In this document: positions 33,604 to 46,122 of the stretch, piece by piece
How the letters are laid out: every line of letters starts with the position of its first letter
Numbering within the stretch: the stretch's first letter is position 1
Assembly (NCBI GenBank): GCA_023078555.1
Contig: CM041198.1
Coordinates: 8,169,836 to 8,233,835 of the forward strand
Source: Ulva prolifera
Taxonomy: Eukaryota > Chlorophyta > Ulvophyceae > Ulvales > Ulvaceae
Direction: 5' to 3'
DNA: 64,000 bases
The notes under the pieces: model-generated
What the model was told of the DNA's origin: nothing
Databases searched by the model: none
The model's input: only the letters and a program-made list of their open reading frames with translations
Made by a program: the position numbers and the translations under genes

Positions 33604-36600
33604 ATGGCTAGCGCCGACGAAGACTTGGCCAAGCAGCCCGTGCGCCCCCTTGACATCCGTAGCCTGAGCACCTATGTCATGGTCCCGGAACACACCTGTT
33701 CGACGCGTCCCGGCCCATGCATGCAGGTTCGGCGCAGGCCACAAAAGCGTCCTGCGTCGCAAGAGCTGACTCCGTCCACGTCAGCCGGTAAGCGCTGTGA
33801 CGTCAATGCTGCCGCGAAGGACAGCCACGATGCGAAAGCTCCGCGAAGCGGCACTGGCGCACATCGATGCCAAAACGATGCGCCAGTCGCTGAGCACACG
33901 TCTGCCGCCGCCGCTGCCGCCGCGCGGGACAGCAGCGAGCGGACGTCTATGGTCACAACCCCAGTGACGGAACCGTCAGCCACCTGTGCTAACGAACCCA
34001 CCGCCGTCAAGCGTGAGCCAGAAACAACCCCGCCCATCGCGGCCGCAGACAGCGGCCAGCCCTCCCCACACAGCGCCCCCGACTCCGAAGCTACCGCGTC
34101 CCCCCCCAAGAGCAGCCCCCCCCCACCAGCACACAGCATGCCCCCGAGCAGCCCCGCCCCGCGCAGCGCCGCCCCCACTTCGCCGCCTGCGAGCGCCGCC
34201 CAGGAGCCCCAGGCACCACCGCCGCTGCTGCCGGCCGACCTGTCCATGTCGGGTGTGGCCATGGCGGTGCAGCACGAGCTCGCGAACGCAGCGCAGCAGG
34301 GCATGCAGCCTCGCCTGGAGGACATCATGAGTGCGCCCCCCTCTCAGAGTTGCTACACCTGGTAGTGTGATCCAGTGCTGTGAGTCACCGTGGCCCAAGT
34401 CCTTGTACTTCGTGACGCTCTCAGTTGTTTGCTTGGCAGCGATGCCCTCGAGCAGCCTGCACCTATCTCGGTCCTTTTGATGGCCGCCTGACAGTTAGCA
34501 AATGGCCGCCTGACAGTTCGCACGCCAGTGTTGGCCCCTGTGGCTGTACTGCGGGCGCATCGCATGACCGCCACGCACGTCACGCACGCCGGTAGCCTGT
34601 GCGGTGCCTGCAGACGCGCTCCGTGCCTCCGGCGCCGCCTCAGCCTTCCCGACCACATCAGCCACACCCCCGCCAGCCGCGGTGACGCCGCCCCCGCTGC
34701 CGGCGTCCCTGCCCGCCCCCGCACACGCCCTCGTGCCGGTGCCCGCGGCCTCCCCTGGCGGCGGAGTGGCCCCGTACTCCGACGGCGTGCGCGCCCTCGG
34801 CGCCGTGTCCCCGACCCCCGTGGCCCCCACCCCGGTGGTGCAGCAGCAGGCTGCGCCGGGCGGCGCTGCCGCCGCGGCGGGCACGCCCAAGGCTGCCCCC
34901 CGCACACAGCCCGCCGCGGAGGACGACCCACTGATGCTAGACGCCGCGGAAGTGAGCATCCCCCGCACCCCTGCCGTCATGGTCTACCACTCAGCAGTGC
35001 CCTGCTGCATGATGCACCCATAGTCATCTGTCATTTGCACCTTGCCCCCCCCGCCAGCAAACGCCTGTACAAGCGATCCTATGTGCGTGAGCTTGATTTG
35101 TCGGCAGACAGAGTGCGGGCGTGCAAGGCTTTGATTCGCGTAGGTGCTGATGACTCTCGTCAAGCAGCCGGGGCCCGAGGCGACGGACCAGTCGTGCACG
35201 GTGGACACGGCGACGGACCCCACCGCCGCGGCGGCCCCGGGCGCATGCTCGCCTGGCAGCAGCCCCCTCGCAGCCGGCAGCGAGGGCACGGCGGCGGCGG
35301 GCGCGGCGATGGGCACCGAGACCGACGGCTCCGGCCGCCGCTCCTCCCGCCGCCGCCGGCAGCCGAACAGCCGCATCGTCGACGAGCTGGAGCCGAGCGA
35401 GCGCGAGAAGGCGTGGGGCCGCGGGCGTGGCCGCCGCAAGCTCACATCCGACAAGCTCCCCGAGAAGCCCGCCATCGAACGCCCCTCTGGTGCGCGCCCC
35501 TGCCTCCGTGCCGACGACCCGCCTCGCCACGGCTGCCCTGCTGCATATGGCTGGGTCAATTGGGTAGTGCATGCATTGGGTGTAGCGTGCACTGCGCAGC
35601 GGGCGGTACGGGGCTGACAGCGGTGGCGTGTATGCAGGTGGGACGCCGTTGAAGGGGCAGCCCGGGTCACCCGGGGGGCGCGAGCCGGAGGGGGGCAGCG
35701 CGGGCGCGGCGGAGCGCGGCGGCAGCGAGGGCATGCTGACCCTCGAGGCGCTGCGGCAGATGCGCGAGCGCGGCATCCCGACCGTCGGCCTGGAGCTTCT
35801 TGTCAGCTCCAACGGCAAGTGGTTCACAGCCAAGGTGTACAAAGTGGACTTCGACTTCAAGAAGGTGCGCTGCGATGCATGCAATGTGCTGTGCGTGCTG
35901 TGGAGCGGAGCGCGAGCTACCACGGAGGAGCTGGCGGTGCAGCACGGTGCAGTAGGTAGTCTCGGAAGTGAAGTGAGATGGCGGCGCGGTGACGGTGGGG
36001 GGTGTGTGCAGGTTGTGATTAAGTACTCGCAGACGGGGCAGGTGGGCACCCTGAACTGGCACAAGGAGGAGACGAAGAGCCGCGTCGCGCTGTCGCGGTC
36101 CGCGGTCGACGCGATCACGGCGGCGATGGGCCGCGCGGCGCCTCCGGCCGCGGCCGTGACACAGCAGGAGCAGCCGCCGCCCCCGAGCGCCGACACCTCC
36201 CCCGCGGTTGCCGCGTCGCCTGCTCCCGTGCTACCCGCGCTCGCGGCACAGCAACAACAGCAGCAGCAGCAGCAGCAGCAGCAGGCGGCGCTGGAGATGC
36301 AGCTGCGCGTGCAGCAGCTGCTGCAGCTGCAGCAGCACATGGCGGTGCAGAGCGCCCTCGCCGCGCAGCAACAGCAGCAGGCGCAGCAGGCGCGGGCGTC
36401 GAGTGCCGCGATGTCCATGCTGCCGCACCTCAACATGCCCCTCCTCAACATGCACATCGCGCAGCAGCAGGCGCAGCAGGCACATCAGCAGCAGCAGACG
36501 GCGGCGGCGGCAGCCGCTGCAGCCGCGGCAGCCGCCGCGTCCGCACCGCCCCCTGCGGCCGGCGCCGCCGGGCTGCACCCCAGCATCACCCCCGCACTCG

Positions 36601-37052
36601 TGCAGCACCTCGTATGGCAGCTGCAGGACTCTGCCACCTCCCCGCAGTATGCCGCGGTCGTCGCCGCGCTGCTGAGCCAGATCGGCGCGGGGGGGGCACC
36701 GCAGGCGCCACCCGCCCGGGAGCCCGCGCCGCCGGCGACTCCGGCCGTGCTGCTCGACGCCGAGATGTTCCCGAAGCTTCTGAGCCACCTGCAGCCGGGG
36801 CAGCACAAGATTGTGTGCCGGCTGACGCGCGGCGCGGACGTCCGCACCGTTGCGCTCGTCGGCGTCGACCCCTCCGGCCACGGAATCATCGCCGAGTACG
36901 TCGACCACGGCACCCCGGGGCGGCTGATCGTCACGCAGGCAGACCTGCAGAGCGAGTCGCTCCGCATCGAGGCGCTCCGCGTGGAGCCGCGGCCAGTGCC
37001 GGCGGCCCCGGCCCCCGCGCCGGGGCAGGCGCAGGCCGCGGGGGCACAGTGA
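33604..37052 (+). CDS. low-complexity nuclear-type protein with a Tudor-like segment
   Basis: Exons 33604-34330, 34614-34951, 35144-35489, 35638-35864 and 36012-37052 join in phase and give about 892 residues. The N-terminal 350 residues are Ser/Pro/Ala-rich and disordered. Exon 3 encodes a basic cluster (RRSSRRRRQPNSRIVDELEP, then WGRGRGRRK) typical of nuclear proteins. Across the exon 4/5 border, residues about 518-575 read VGLELLVSSNGKWFTAKVYK then VVIKYSQTGQVGTLNWH, resembling the barrel of Tudor/chromo-type domains (W, Y and W spaced as in aromatic cages). Exon 5 has a 12-glutamine run, a second Q/A-rich part, an alanine run, and a hydrophobic end (CRLTRGADVRTVALVGVDPS). It may be a chromatin or transcription regulator; that is inference. 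The start ATG is the first in the frame after an in-frame acceptor-like site. Confidence 0.62.
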
Positions 37053-37921
37053 GGTGAGGGCGGCCGGTCGTGCGCGCGAGGCTCCAGCGCACAGAGGACG
37101 AGGAGTCGAATTATGTGTGTCGCGGAAGTGCGCTACAGAAGGAGATGGACTGAGACCAAGTATGAAGGTGATGTCAAGCCAAAAGTGATGGCTGCGGCAC
37201 CTTGCGATGTGATTTACTGTGGGTCGGCACCGGCGAGACGAGGGGCGGGGGAGTCTCGGACAGATTGTGTGGTACTGTTTTTCTTGTGGGTACCGGTGCA
37301 TGGCTTGCGCAAGCATGGCCGTCCGCGGTAGCTCGCCTTTTCTATCCGGCACCGTCTGATTAGTCATGACAGTGGCTCCCCGTGCGTGTGCTGAACGCGG
37401 CCCGCAGCCGTTTGCTGACGCTGCTGCCATACGTCCAGGGCACGGCGACCTTTACTCTGAAATTATCGTCAGTTCGACCAAATGGGTAAATTCGTCAGAT
37501 TTCTGTGTTACGGCGGTCCCTGTGTATTGTGTGTGCGTGCGTGTGTGAGTGTGAGAGAGAGAAAATTGCCGTCACTGCAACGTGCCCGCCGCCATATTCA
37601 CCACGACTTGGCTGGAATGTCAGATAGGGTCGCCGCCACCGCCGATAGGAACAGACAAACACACACAGAAGATTCTCTTCCGAATCAACAGCCACACACA
37701 CACGGCAACACTACAGCAGCGCACATGCCTCAGCCCAGAAGCACCGAATCGCGCCCGCCGATGGTGCATCTGCACCACGTGCACACGAACTACTACAGTA
37801 TACGGGATTCCGTAACGGGACGCTGGGGGCCTGGGCCGCCATCCGCGCATGCGTTCGCAGGCAGCACACGCGTTCATGCGAACAGCGGCACGCAGTAATG
37901 CGTGAAACGCCGCAAGATGTA

Positions 37922-38001
37922 GTTACAAAGGACAGAGGCCGGGAAGCGAGCCGTTGCCAGGAATACACACGCAAATCCACTCACGCAGTCATGGCACTAG
38001 A
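37922..38001 (-). mobile_element. 80-bp LINE 3' stub with target-site duplications
   Basis: GTTACAAAGGACAGAGGCCG to the stop context GCAGTCATGGCACTAGA, minus orientation, same 3' end as at 2371. It is flanked by perfect 12-bp direct repeats CCGCAAGATGTA at 37910-37921 and 38002-38013, the expected product of target-primed reverse transcription. Only the last about 80 bp of the element were copied, ending inside or just upstream of the stop codon region. Confidence 0.85.
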
Positions 38002-38599
38002 CCGCAAGATGTAAGTTCCATGGATGCATTGCAGCACTGACCATGTGTGTTTGTGAACTCCGCGGCGTGTCCATGCGCCCCCTTCCGGCGAGGCAGTGAT
38101 GCCACACCACCATGGCAGCATGAGCCAACGAATTACCATTGCGAATGCATGGCATACCGAATCGTATTGCCAGGTATCTCAACTTGATATTCTCGAAAGC
38201 GGTGGTCCGATCTTCGAAGATCTACGCAGTTTCCCCAGTTTGGGACGCCACAAACACCGTCCATCACGCAAGGCAGCTAGACCGCTCAGACCATGGCAGT
38301 TTGATATAACCCCAAGCCATCTGAACTCAGCCGCAGCAGCCGTGCTGCGGCAGCTGAGAGCCGGTGACTTAGCCGGCGGTAAGGTGCCTGCACCATAGCC
38401 ACACACTCGCCTCGTGGAGCTCTCGGGCGTTGCCAGCATCTTGCAATTGCACCGACCTTTTCTCAACCACGGCTGCAGTGCGCATTGGCACGGTCCTAGG
38501 ACGGACGCGGAACGGAGCTCCAACGGCAGCGTCCATTTCAAGCCGTTAGCTGCAGCGTGTACCCAACAGTTTATTTGTTACATAACAGGACGGCCTTAT

Positions 38600-38805
38600 G
38601 GAGGACGTGATCCTGCCGGACTGAGGTTTGGGTGCGGTTGTCCCTTCATTACAAAAGAGTAGACGGGAGAAAACAGACCCGAAAACCGAATCTCATCCGA
38701 ATCAACGTGGGTGCGGTTGTAGTGTGATCGTGCGTGTATGCGTTGCAGATGATTCGGATGAGATTCGGTTTTCGTGTTTGTCTTCTGCCGTTCACCCCTT
38801 TGCAA
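38600..38805. mobile_element. MITE-like inverted-repeat element, copy 1
   Basis: From 38649 (TTACAAAAGAGTAGACGGG) to 38805 (CGTTCACCCCTTTGCAA) two arms of about 55-60 bp are imperfect reverse complements, each with CCGAATCTCATCCGAATCA or its complement, around a 40-bp GT-rich centre. The left flank 38600-38625 (GGAGGACGTGATCCTGCCGG) is also shared with the copy at 39656. No coding capacity; a non-autonomous DNA transposon or foldback element is the best guess. Confidence 0.7.
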
Positions 38806-39056
38806 CGCCTTATGCATGCGAAGCGCATTACTCACCACGCGCCAAGCCAGCTTGTACGCTTCCTGTCCCCCAGCATCTCTCTCCGGCGTAACCTCCGCTC
38901 ACCGCGGTGCACCGATCGCCCGTACGTGTCCTGCTGCGTCTCGAACAGTCATGCGTCAGCGCGAACCAATTGCAAACCCCGACACGCGGCCGTAACTCTG
39001 CCAGTGACAGCAGCCTACAATGCTACAGAAGAGCCTACAATCGGTTGCCGGTTGCC

Positions 39057-39106
39057 GGATGAGATTCGGTTTCAGTGTTTGTTTTCTCCCGTTCACTCTT
39101 TTGTAA
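39057..39106. mobile_element. MITE-like single arm, copy 2
   Basis: GGATGAGATTCGGTTTCAGT through CACTCTTTTGTAA; one arm only. Confidence 0.65.
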
Positions 39107-39202
39107 TAAACAATCGGTTGCCCGGGAACCATGCAGTGAATCGATCCGCAAAACGCAGTCCATCCAAGGGGCCTACCGCACCTGCGCCTGCATAGCTAGA
39201 AG

Positions 39203-39246
39203 GATTCGGTTTCAGTGTTTGTTTTCTCCAGTTCACTCTTTTGTAA
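39203..39246. mobile_element. MITE-like single arm, copy 3
   Basis: GATTCGGTTTCAGTGTTTG through CACTCTTTTGTAA; one arm only, 97 bp after copy 2 and flanked by two copies of GCCTGCATAGCTAGA, which look like a direct repeat around it. Confidence 0.65.
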
Positions 39247-39655
39247 TACATAGCCTGCATAGCTAGAGAGCTGGCGGAAACGCCACCCCGGGGAGGCCTG
39301 CCGCGGCTCAGATCTGCCGGCATGCATCAAGCGGCATCGACAGCGCGCTGCGCAGCATGAATCTCGACATGCACGCAGCAGCCACGTGCGTGCATGGTAG
39401 CTGGAGTGCTAGTCTGTCATAAAAGATGGTAGCTAGAGTGCAACCTGATGGTGTCACGCGGACCGGTACGTACGACCATCCTTGCATTCATTGGCATGAC
39501 AACGGGAGGCACCATACCTGCGGGCACGGCTGTGTCCGCAGGCATCACCTAATGCGCGGAGGGCTTCAGCTGGTGTGACTGCGCGTGCACACGTGTTACA
39601 AGGACAGACGCAGCAAGGCGGGCATGCCCGGGCAGCACCACGTGCACACGGGCCT

Positions 39656-39786
39656 GGAGGACGCGATCCTGCCGGACTGAGTTGTGAGTGCGGTTGTAGT
39701 GTTCGTGTGTGTGTGAGTGTATGTTGCTGTTGATTCGGATGAGATTCGGTTTCAGTGTTTGTTTTCTCCCGTTCACTCTTTTGTAA
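39656..39786. mobile_element. MITE-like element, copy 4 (flank, centre and right arm)
   Basis: Shares GATCCTGCCGGACTGAG and GTGCGGTTGTAGTG with copy 1, then the right arm ending CACTCTTTTGTAA. The left arm is absent. Confidence 0.65.
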
Positions 39787-40444
39787 CCCACGTGCACACG
39801 TGTAACGCGCGCGCGCAGCGCTCACGTATACGCCAGCGGAGGCCTAGGAAAGGCCTTTCGGACACGAGCGCCCCGGGTCGGTCAGCAGCCTCGGCCACAT
39901 GTACGTGCAGGGTCACACGGTATCGCGCGCAAGAACTTAGATTTCCTGATCTCGTTGCGCGTCCGCCGCCAAGGATGCCCTTGCAGACTCAGTGCACATA
40001 TTATTATGATATAAAAATGCTGTCGCCGTGGTGATCCCATACACAACCAGGGCAACAGGACGCAACCGTTGGACTTGCCCAACATGCATGCATCCTGGCG
40101 CTCAACACAATCCAGCATTGATCCACTAATCTTGGTTTGCAAATTAATTGTGTCGACGTGCGCCGGTGCAGGTGGTGTGTGCGGTTTGCTGCGGGCAGTT
40201 CAGCGGATGACGCCTGGTGACGCGTGGGCGACGTCGTGCTGCGCATGGCCATGGGCCGTCGAAGGATATCCTGGCCGCTGGGCCATATCTTGTACCAGGC
40301 TGATACGTCTTCAGAGACCCGCCGCGCTGTTAGGTGCCCGGGCGCCCCACCATGCAGCCAACATTCAAAGAGCAGGGCCCACGCTGCAGCAGTGCCCGCA
40401 GTAGCTACACTAGCGTCTCTGTTACCATGTTCGAGATTACACAC

Positions 40445-40583
40445 GCCGGGCCATTGTGTGGCAGAGCAACAAACCAAAACCAACCCATACCAACGACTGG
40501 CCTCCACACAAGCAGCCACTGGATCTCAGCCTCCGGACAACAATCCAGGCAGAACTACAACAAACGCTCCACGGAAAGAGCTC
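40445..40583 (+). repeat. R2 repeat, second long copy
   Basis: GCCGGGCCATTGTGTGGCAG to ACTACAACAAACGCTCCAC; about 140 bp colinear with 2201-2349. Confidence 0.6.
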
Positions 40584-40851
40584 ACTAGTGCTACAGCTCA
40601 CAGGTGCCTCTGTTCTTGTGAGGCACCTGTGTTTCGGCTGTCATGCGTCACCACGGCACCACCATGGCAATGGAGACAGCAGCATGTATGATGATACGCA
40701 GGCGCGCTCCAGCTCCAGCTAGCAGAGCCCAGTGGCGGGGAGGCACACATATTCATGTCAAGCAGTCCGTACTGAACAGCCCTCGAGAGTTGATCCACAG
40801 GGCATGCTCCACATGGCCTACAGCAGCTGCTATAGTTGGCCTAGGCCAGGG

Positions 40852-40882
40852 CAGGGTGCAGGGTGCAGGGTGCAGGGTGCCT
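40852..40882. repeat. heptamer tandem repeat (GCAGGGT)n
   Basis: About four copies of GCAGGGT, immediately before a poly(C) run. Confidence 0.85.
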
Positions 40883-40895
40883 GAGGCAGTGGCTG

Positions 40896-40920
40896 CCCCC
40901 CCCCCCCCCCCCCCCCCCCC
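40896..40920. repeat. 25-nt C run, intergenic
   Basis: Uninterrupted C on the plus strand outside any gene I can place. Confidence 0.9.
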
Positions 40921-43705
40921 TCCCCCTGCCCCCTGGCGGCTGGGCATGCATGCTGTGTGACAAGGATGGGTGGTGGCATGCTGTGTGGTGATGGGGGTGG
41001 GGTGCATACACACGTGCGATGTACCGGCACCAGCACAGCTGGCTGCAGGGCCCAGACGCTCCACTGCAGCCATGTGCTGTTGACAAACTTGGATACATCA
41101 CGAGATAACGCTTTTAAAGCTTCAATACATTGCATTATTTTTATAATCAAAAATTGTATAGGTTTTTCACGTGAGACGCCCACACACCCTCGAGCCACCG
41201 TTGACTCAGCTCTGAGTCAGCTCTGGGCCATCGCCCCCCCTGGTGCCTGGTGCCACGTGGCAGGCCTGCATCATGTACGACGTCGGCACACGCCTGACCT
41301 TCGCATGCGGATCAGTTTACTTGTCTTGAGCTCTACATCTCCTACTGTCCCACAGCGGAGGAGTGTGGAGAGTATATATTCTCCACTATAGCTGCAACGC
41401 CGCTGCGTGGCCGGTGGTGCATGCATGCCGGTGTTGACCAGAGGCAGCAGAGGCTGCAGCATGCCAATGCATGTGTTCGGCGTGGCCAGAGGGGTCTACT
41501 GGCCAGCCAGCCACACACGAGCCACTGTGGCGTGGGTGCGTTGGAATGGGTTGGTGGTTGAATTCTTGCAATGCTTGCTGATTTCACATTGCTGCCCGCC
41601 TCGCCCCGCCATCATCCTGGTTACACATGAGGCAGCACATGTGGTGATGATGATGCAGCTGCATCATGCACAGTCCGCAGCTGCTGCTGACTAATGGAGG
41701 ATTCCACAGCAGCTGTGCTGTTGAGCCACCTCCACAGGCATGAGGCATGGTGCCTGAGGCTGCTGCACAGGGGGGAGCCAGCCACAGGGGGGAGCCACTC
41801 CTGGCACCCCCCCACACATGGAGAGCCGGTCTGGTAGTCATCTGGCATCTGGCGGTGACCTGCGGATTGTCACAGCTCTGCTGCCCATCATCAGCAGTGC
41901 CACTGCATCCACTCTTGAGCACTGGCAGGGTGATCGACCCTCATGATCCAGGTGTGGAAAGTAAAACCTGGATTCGTTTAGCCGTATCCTGAAGAGGTTC
42001 TTGAAAACTCTGAATGAATGGGACCACATGCGGAAGGGGTTGATGACCTGGGATCCCCCTCCGACAACCGTATGCAACTCACAGGGCTTCCTCCTGTGCT
42101 AAGCAACGCGGTGTGCTTCTGTGGGTTTCTCACTCCTGGAAGTGCTTGCTGGTGACTGTGGGATCGCGAAGTGAAGTAATTGTGAGCTGCTTGCCTTTGT
42201 TGACATGATGTTATGCGCAGCATGCACCAGCTATTGCTGGACTGCAAGTCGTTGGCACAGTGAACTTCACATTATGTCACACACCAACGCAGGCCCATGC
42301 TGTGTGGAGAGACATCTCTCCATGTACAGCATGTGCGTGGAGCGATACCGCAGGAGACTTCTCTTCTCAATGTGGTGCATGCGGGTACTATGGTGCTACC
42401 TGCTGCTCCACCTTTGGCCTTGCAACACAGGCACACACAGAGGAGCCTGCGGTCGAGCTACACCCGCAGGACACCCTCGTGTCCGGCATCACCCGCTGAG
42501 GCGCACCCCATGCTCATCTGCTTGCCTCTGTCGCGGTGCCCGCCTCGCCACCTTTATCCTTCAAGGATACAAGTTGTAACACCCTAGGCTCACTGATAGC
42601 AGGCGCATTGCCCGCTGCAAGTGCCACGGCCGCGCCGGAGTTCCCGCTGAAACAGTCCGTTTCTCCAGGGTCACCACCGGGACCTCCCACCGGGGCCGTA
42701 CCGCTCGGTTTTGATTCAGTCCAGAGGGAATTTCGTCCGGAGTGCACCCTGGGAAACATTTGCAAAGGGCCTGTAGCGAACTGCATGCGTGCGCGCTGCC
42801 ATGGGGACTCCCCAGGCTGGCCGATGCATGAGACCGCCTCCGCACAGCCACGTGCAGGCCACATGCAGGAGCCCAAAACGAAAGGACCAGAGTGGAAGGC
42901 TACATTGCAGGGCTCCACTAGTCCGACCCGCGGGGATTGCCGCTGAAATAGATGGTTGATTCCAGACTCGCCGCCAGGACTGGAACATCCTGACGGGTTT
43001 CGCCGCCGAAAAGGGGCTGTCAGAGCCAATGATATCTGGAGATGTATATCTATAGCGAGCGCAGCCCGCTGGCAGCTGTCCCTCAGCGGGGCATGCAGTA
43101 CCGCTCGATTTTGATCCAGTCCATGGACTGAATCAGAATGCAGTGGGCATCCCTCCGGGAGGAGAAGGCCCAGTAGAGCACTGCCACGTCTGGCACATCC
43201 TCCCTCAGCTAGCCCGGCTTTCGTTTCTCCGCACGCGATTCTTGTGACTGCCATATGCATGCGTGCTGCCCAGCATGGCCATGAGGACTGCGCCGCCATG
43301 GCCGCCTGCGGGGCCCGCGTCCTCTGGCCATGGTGGTGCACACTCCGGATCCGAGCGGACGGTCACGCTGGACCGCAGGCTCAAACTTTCGCGCTGCCGC
43401 ACCGTGTGCATGTTATAATTACAGACGAGCGACCGGGTTCAGACGAACACACGGTACCGCGTGCATGAGTCGACTCATTAATCGCGACACATTAATTGCA
43501 CGACCTGCACAAATATCTGAAGACTCTGGCCGTGGCGTCGCGCAGCGCTGCACTTCACGGCCGCGGCGTGTGCAATACATTGCCAGGCTCAGCCTGGCAG
43601 CTGCAGGCTGGGCACGATGCCAGGCACGATGCCGATGTCTTGCCGGGCCGGGGGGGCTGTGATACCTACGTAGGTGCATGTGGCCCATGTGCACGTAAAT
43701 CGCTG

Positions 43706-43918
43706 TTACAAAAGAGCGAACGGAGAAGGCAAACACATGTAGTGTACACTACACACACTACAAACACCAAAATCGAATCTCATCCGAAGCAACAGCAACA
43801 CATACATACACGATCACACTACCACCGCACCGTGCACGTAAATTGTCCAAGTTGTGGCCATGTTTCCACCCGTTGTTTCGGATGAGATTACTGTCTTCTC
43901 CTGCTTACTCTCTTGTAA
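43706..43918. mobile_element. MITE-like element, copy 5, diverged with both ends
   Basis: Starts TTACAAAAGAGCGAACGG and ends CTTACTCTCTTGTAA. Between them are CGAATCTCATCCGAAGCA and a converse GTTTCGGATGAGATTA, plus an extra CACTACA-rich insert. 213 bp. Confidence 0.65.
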
Positions 43919-44033
43919 ATCATCGCAATTGCCACACGTGCACATGTGAGAGGGCCAGCGCGAAGCCACTTCGTAGGAGATTCTGATAGCCATACAGGTC
44001 TCTGGAGTTGACGGGTTCAGACACACACAACAC

Positions 44034-44107
44034 AGAAAGAGTGAACGGAGAAGACAAACACCAAAATCCGAATCTCATCCGAATCAACAGCAACACATCC
44101 TTTGTAA
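44034..44107. mobile_element. MITE-like left arm, copy 6
   Basis: AAGAGTGAACGGAGAAGACA then CCGAATCTCATCCGAATCA, ending at a TTTGTAAA. One arm with a terminal TTGTAA. Confidence 0.6.
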
Positions 44108-45063
44108 ACAGCAACGTTGACACATCCACGCACCGCGCGGCAGCAGCCGCACGCGCACGCCTGTGCAGCCTAGGGCCTGCAGCAGCACCTCATGCACCTC
44201 ATGCACAGGATATTATAGATGTCGTGTGCACATGTTGTCTGTAACGCTTCGCAAGAGATTCTTGTACCATGATGATGGCGTTCGTTTGAGCCCATTGCAA
44301 TCACGACTCTTCGCAACACAAATTCACAGCACGATCGTCGTGCGCTTAAGAACGAATCGATGTACGAATGTGTGCTCAGTGACTATAGTCCTTGTATTGC
44401 GTTTCCTTGAGCCTCCATCACTGTACATGTTTTGCAATAAGTACCAGCGCTAGCTAGGTACACGTGGAGGCTGCGGGACGTCGATTGATCGCATGCGCGG
44501 CGCCGGCGCGTGTATAGTGGTACCTGCATCTGTACTATAAAGTAGCTACTGTTGCAGTGCACAGTGGTATACGACGCACGTGTGGGCTTTCTGCGACCCC
44601 AGTGCCTGCGCTGCGGGCCTGCCAAGTTGGGGCCGTGGCCACGCGTGGGCAGCTGCAGCTTCCTGCGCGCGCTCGCGTTGCGCAGCTGCGCGCACTGTAG
44701 CCACCTGGCTAGAGTGCGCCGGCAACGAATTGTTGCTGGCCATGGCATTCATGCAGCTGCGGTCCTGCCGTATCCAGCTGTATCTGAGATGTGGTGCTCG
44801 CTGCACGCAGTGACCTGTGAATATAACACAATATATCTGACCAGACCGCCGTCGGCGTCGCAGCTGGAGCTCGAGCGCAGAGGCTCAAGGCGACCTGAGC
44901 TCAACTCAATTGCAGTCATGCATGAGTAAAACATTGACGATCGACGTCGTGCGCCCGAGGAGCCATGCTGCCTGGGCACGCAGCTGCCTGCGCGTTTCAG
45001 CTGCGGCAACATACCGCAGCGGCATCATGATCCCCATGGAGCACTCCATTAGTGTCTCTTTAT

Positions 45064-45106
45064 GTTCGGTTTCGGTGTTTGTCTTCTTCCGTTCACTCTT
45101 TTGCAA
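45064..45106. mobile_element. MITE-like right arm, copy 7
   Basis: TTCGGTTTCGGTGTTTGTC through GTTCACTCTTTTGCAA. One arm only. Confidence 0.6.
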
Positions 45107-46006
45107 TGTCTCTTGATGTCGACCTCGCGGGTCGGGGCCGTCAGCGCACAGCACACTTCGTTGCCGGAATCGCGAAAGTATCGCTCAATCTCCGCACGAG
45201 GCCGCCCGCGGCGGCACTGCGCGCAAGTTTCCCCCGCAGTCGAGCTCTTCGAAGCGCTTATCGATCGCGGAGGGGCACCGCCGTCGTCAGCCGTGCCGGT
45301 GCACCATGAACACATTCCCACGGCCTGCACATGTACAGCACCCGAACGGCGCGGAGGGACGCCAGTGCAACCCACGCGCCTGAGCATCGTCGTGGATGTG
45401 GCTGCACACAGCTGAAGCATTGCAGTGGGTCGCCGGGCACACGCCGGAGAACATGTTGACGCCGGCGTCTTCGCGCCTGTGCACAACTGCGCGCAATTGC
45501 AACCTGAATTCTTCTAAGCTCCGCGCGCCGTCCGCATGCCGCGGCCCACACAGCAGTCGGGGGATACGCTCCCCGGGCCGCGTGCTGACAGTAATTCTAT
45601 CAGAACTTCGCCGTCTGCTAGCTGCCATCGCGATGCATCGCAGCGCCGCAGAAGTGATCATCTCATGAGCTGCGTGTGGCACAATATTGTGATTAATTAC
45701 TCAATACTCACACGTGCAAACGTTCGACCAGTGCAGCGGTGCCTGCGCGTGCGGCTGCGGCTGCGGCTGCGCTGAAGGGCAGCTTCGAATTCGTGTGTGC
45801 ACACAACGCTGGCAGTCAACTAGTACTCAGGCCAGGCCCGGGGCCCCGCGGGGGCACCGCTCCACACGTGTGCATTAGTCTTCAATTGCTTAAGCCTTGA
45901 GGGCGGGACAGAGCGCATTGCTTGCCCATGGAGTGCCAGGGGGTGTACAGTCTGCAGTGTCTTACAATTGTAAGCGTACGGCTGTGCTGTTTGTAAGTTA
46001 CACATA

Positions 46007-46030
46007 TCGGGCCATTATATGGCAAAGCCA
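46007..46030 (+). repeat. R2 repeat fragment, direct
   Basis: ATCGGGCCATTATATGGCAA followed by AGCCAACAA; faces the inverted fragment at 46289-46305. Confidence 0.5.
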
Positions 46031-46075
46031 ACAAATACATCAAGCCAAAGAGCGGCTGCCAGCACGGCTATGCTG

Positions 46076-46122
46076 TGATCACAATGCGGTGTGATCACAA
46101 TGCGGTGATAACAATGCGGCTG
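46076..46122. repeat. short tandem repeat (TGATCACAATGCGG)n
   Basis: Three imperfect copies of a 14-16 bp unit containing ACAATGCGG. Confidence 0.75.

Noticed and set aside
35024-36457. 477-codon frame on the minus strand, cysteine-rich
   Set aside because: Antisense of the CAG/GCG-repeat exons of the Tudor-like gene; poly-Cys and poly-Ala come from reading those repeats backwards.
40852-40882. (GCAGGGT)n as telomere-like repeat
   Set aside because: Only about four copies, not the plant or algal telomere unit, and in the middle of the contig.
42514-43341. 275-codon minus-strand frame in the gene-poor interval
   Set aside because: No domain, and the DNA contains internal partial repeats that account for recurring peptides such as QNRAV.
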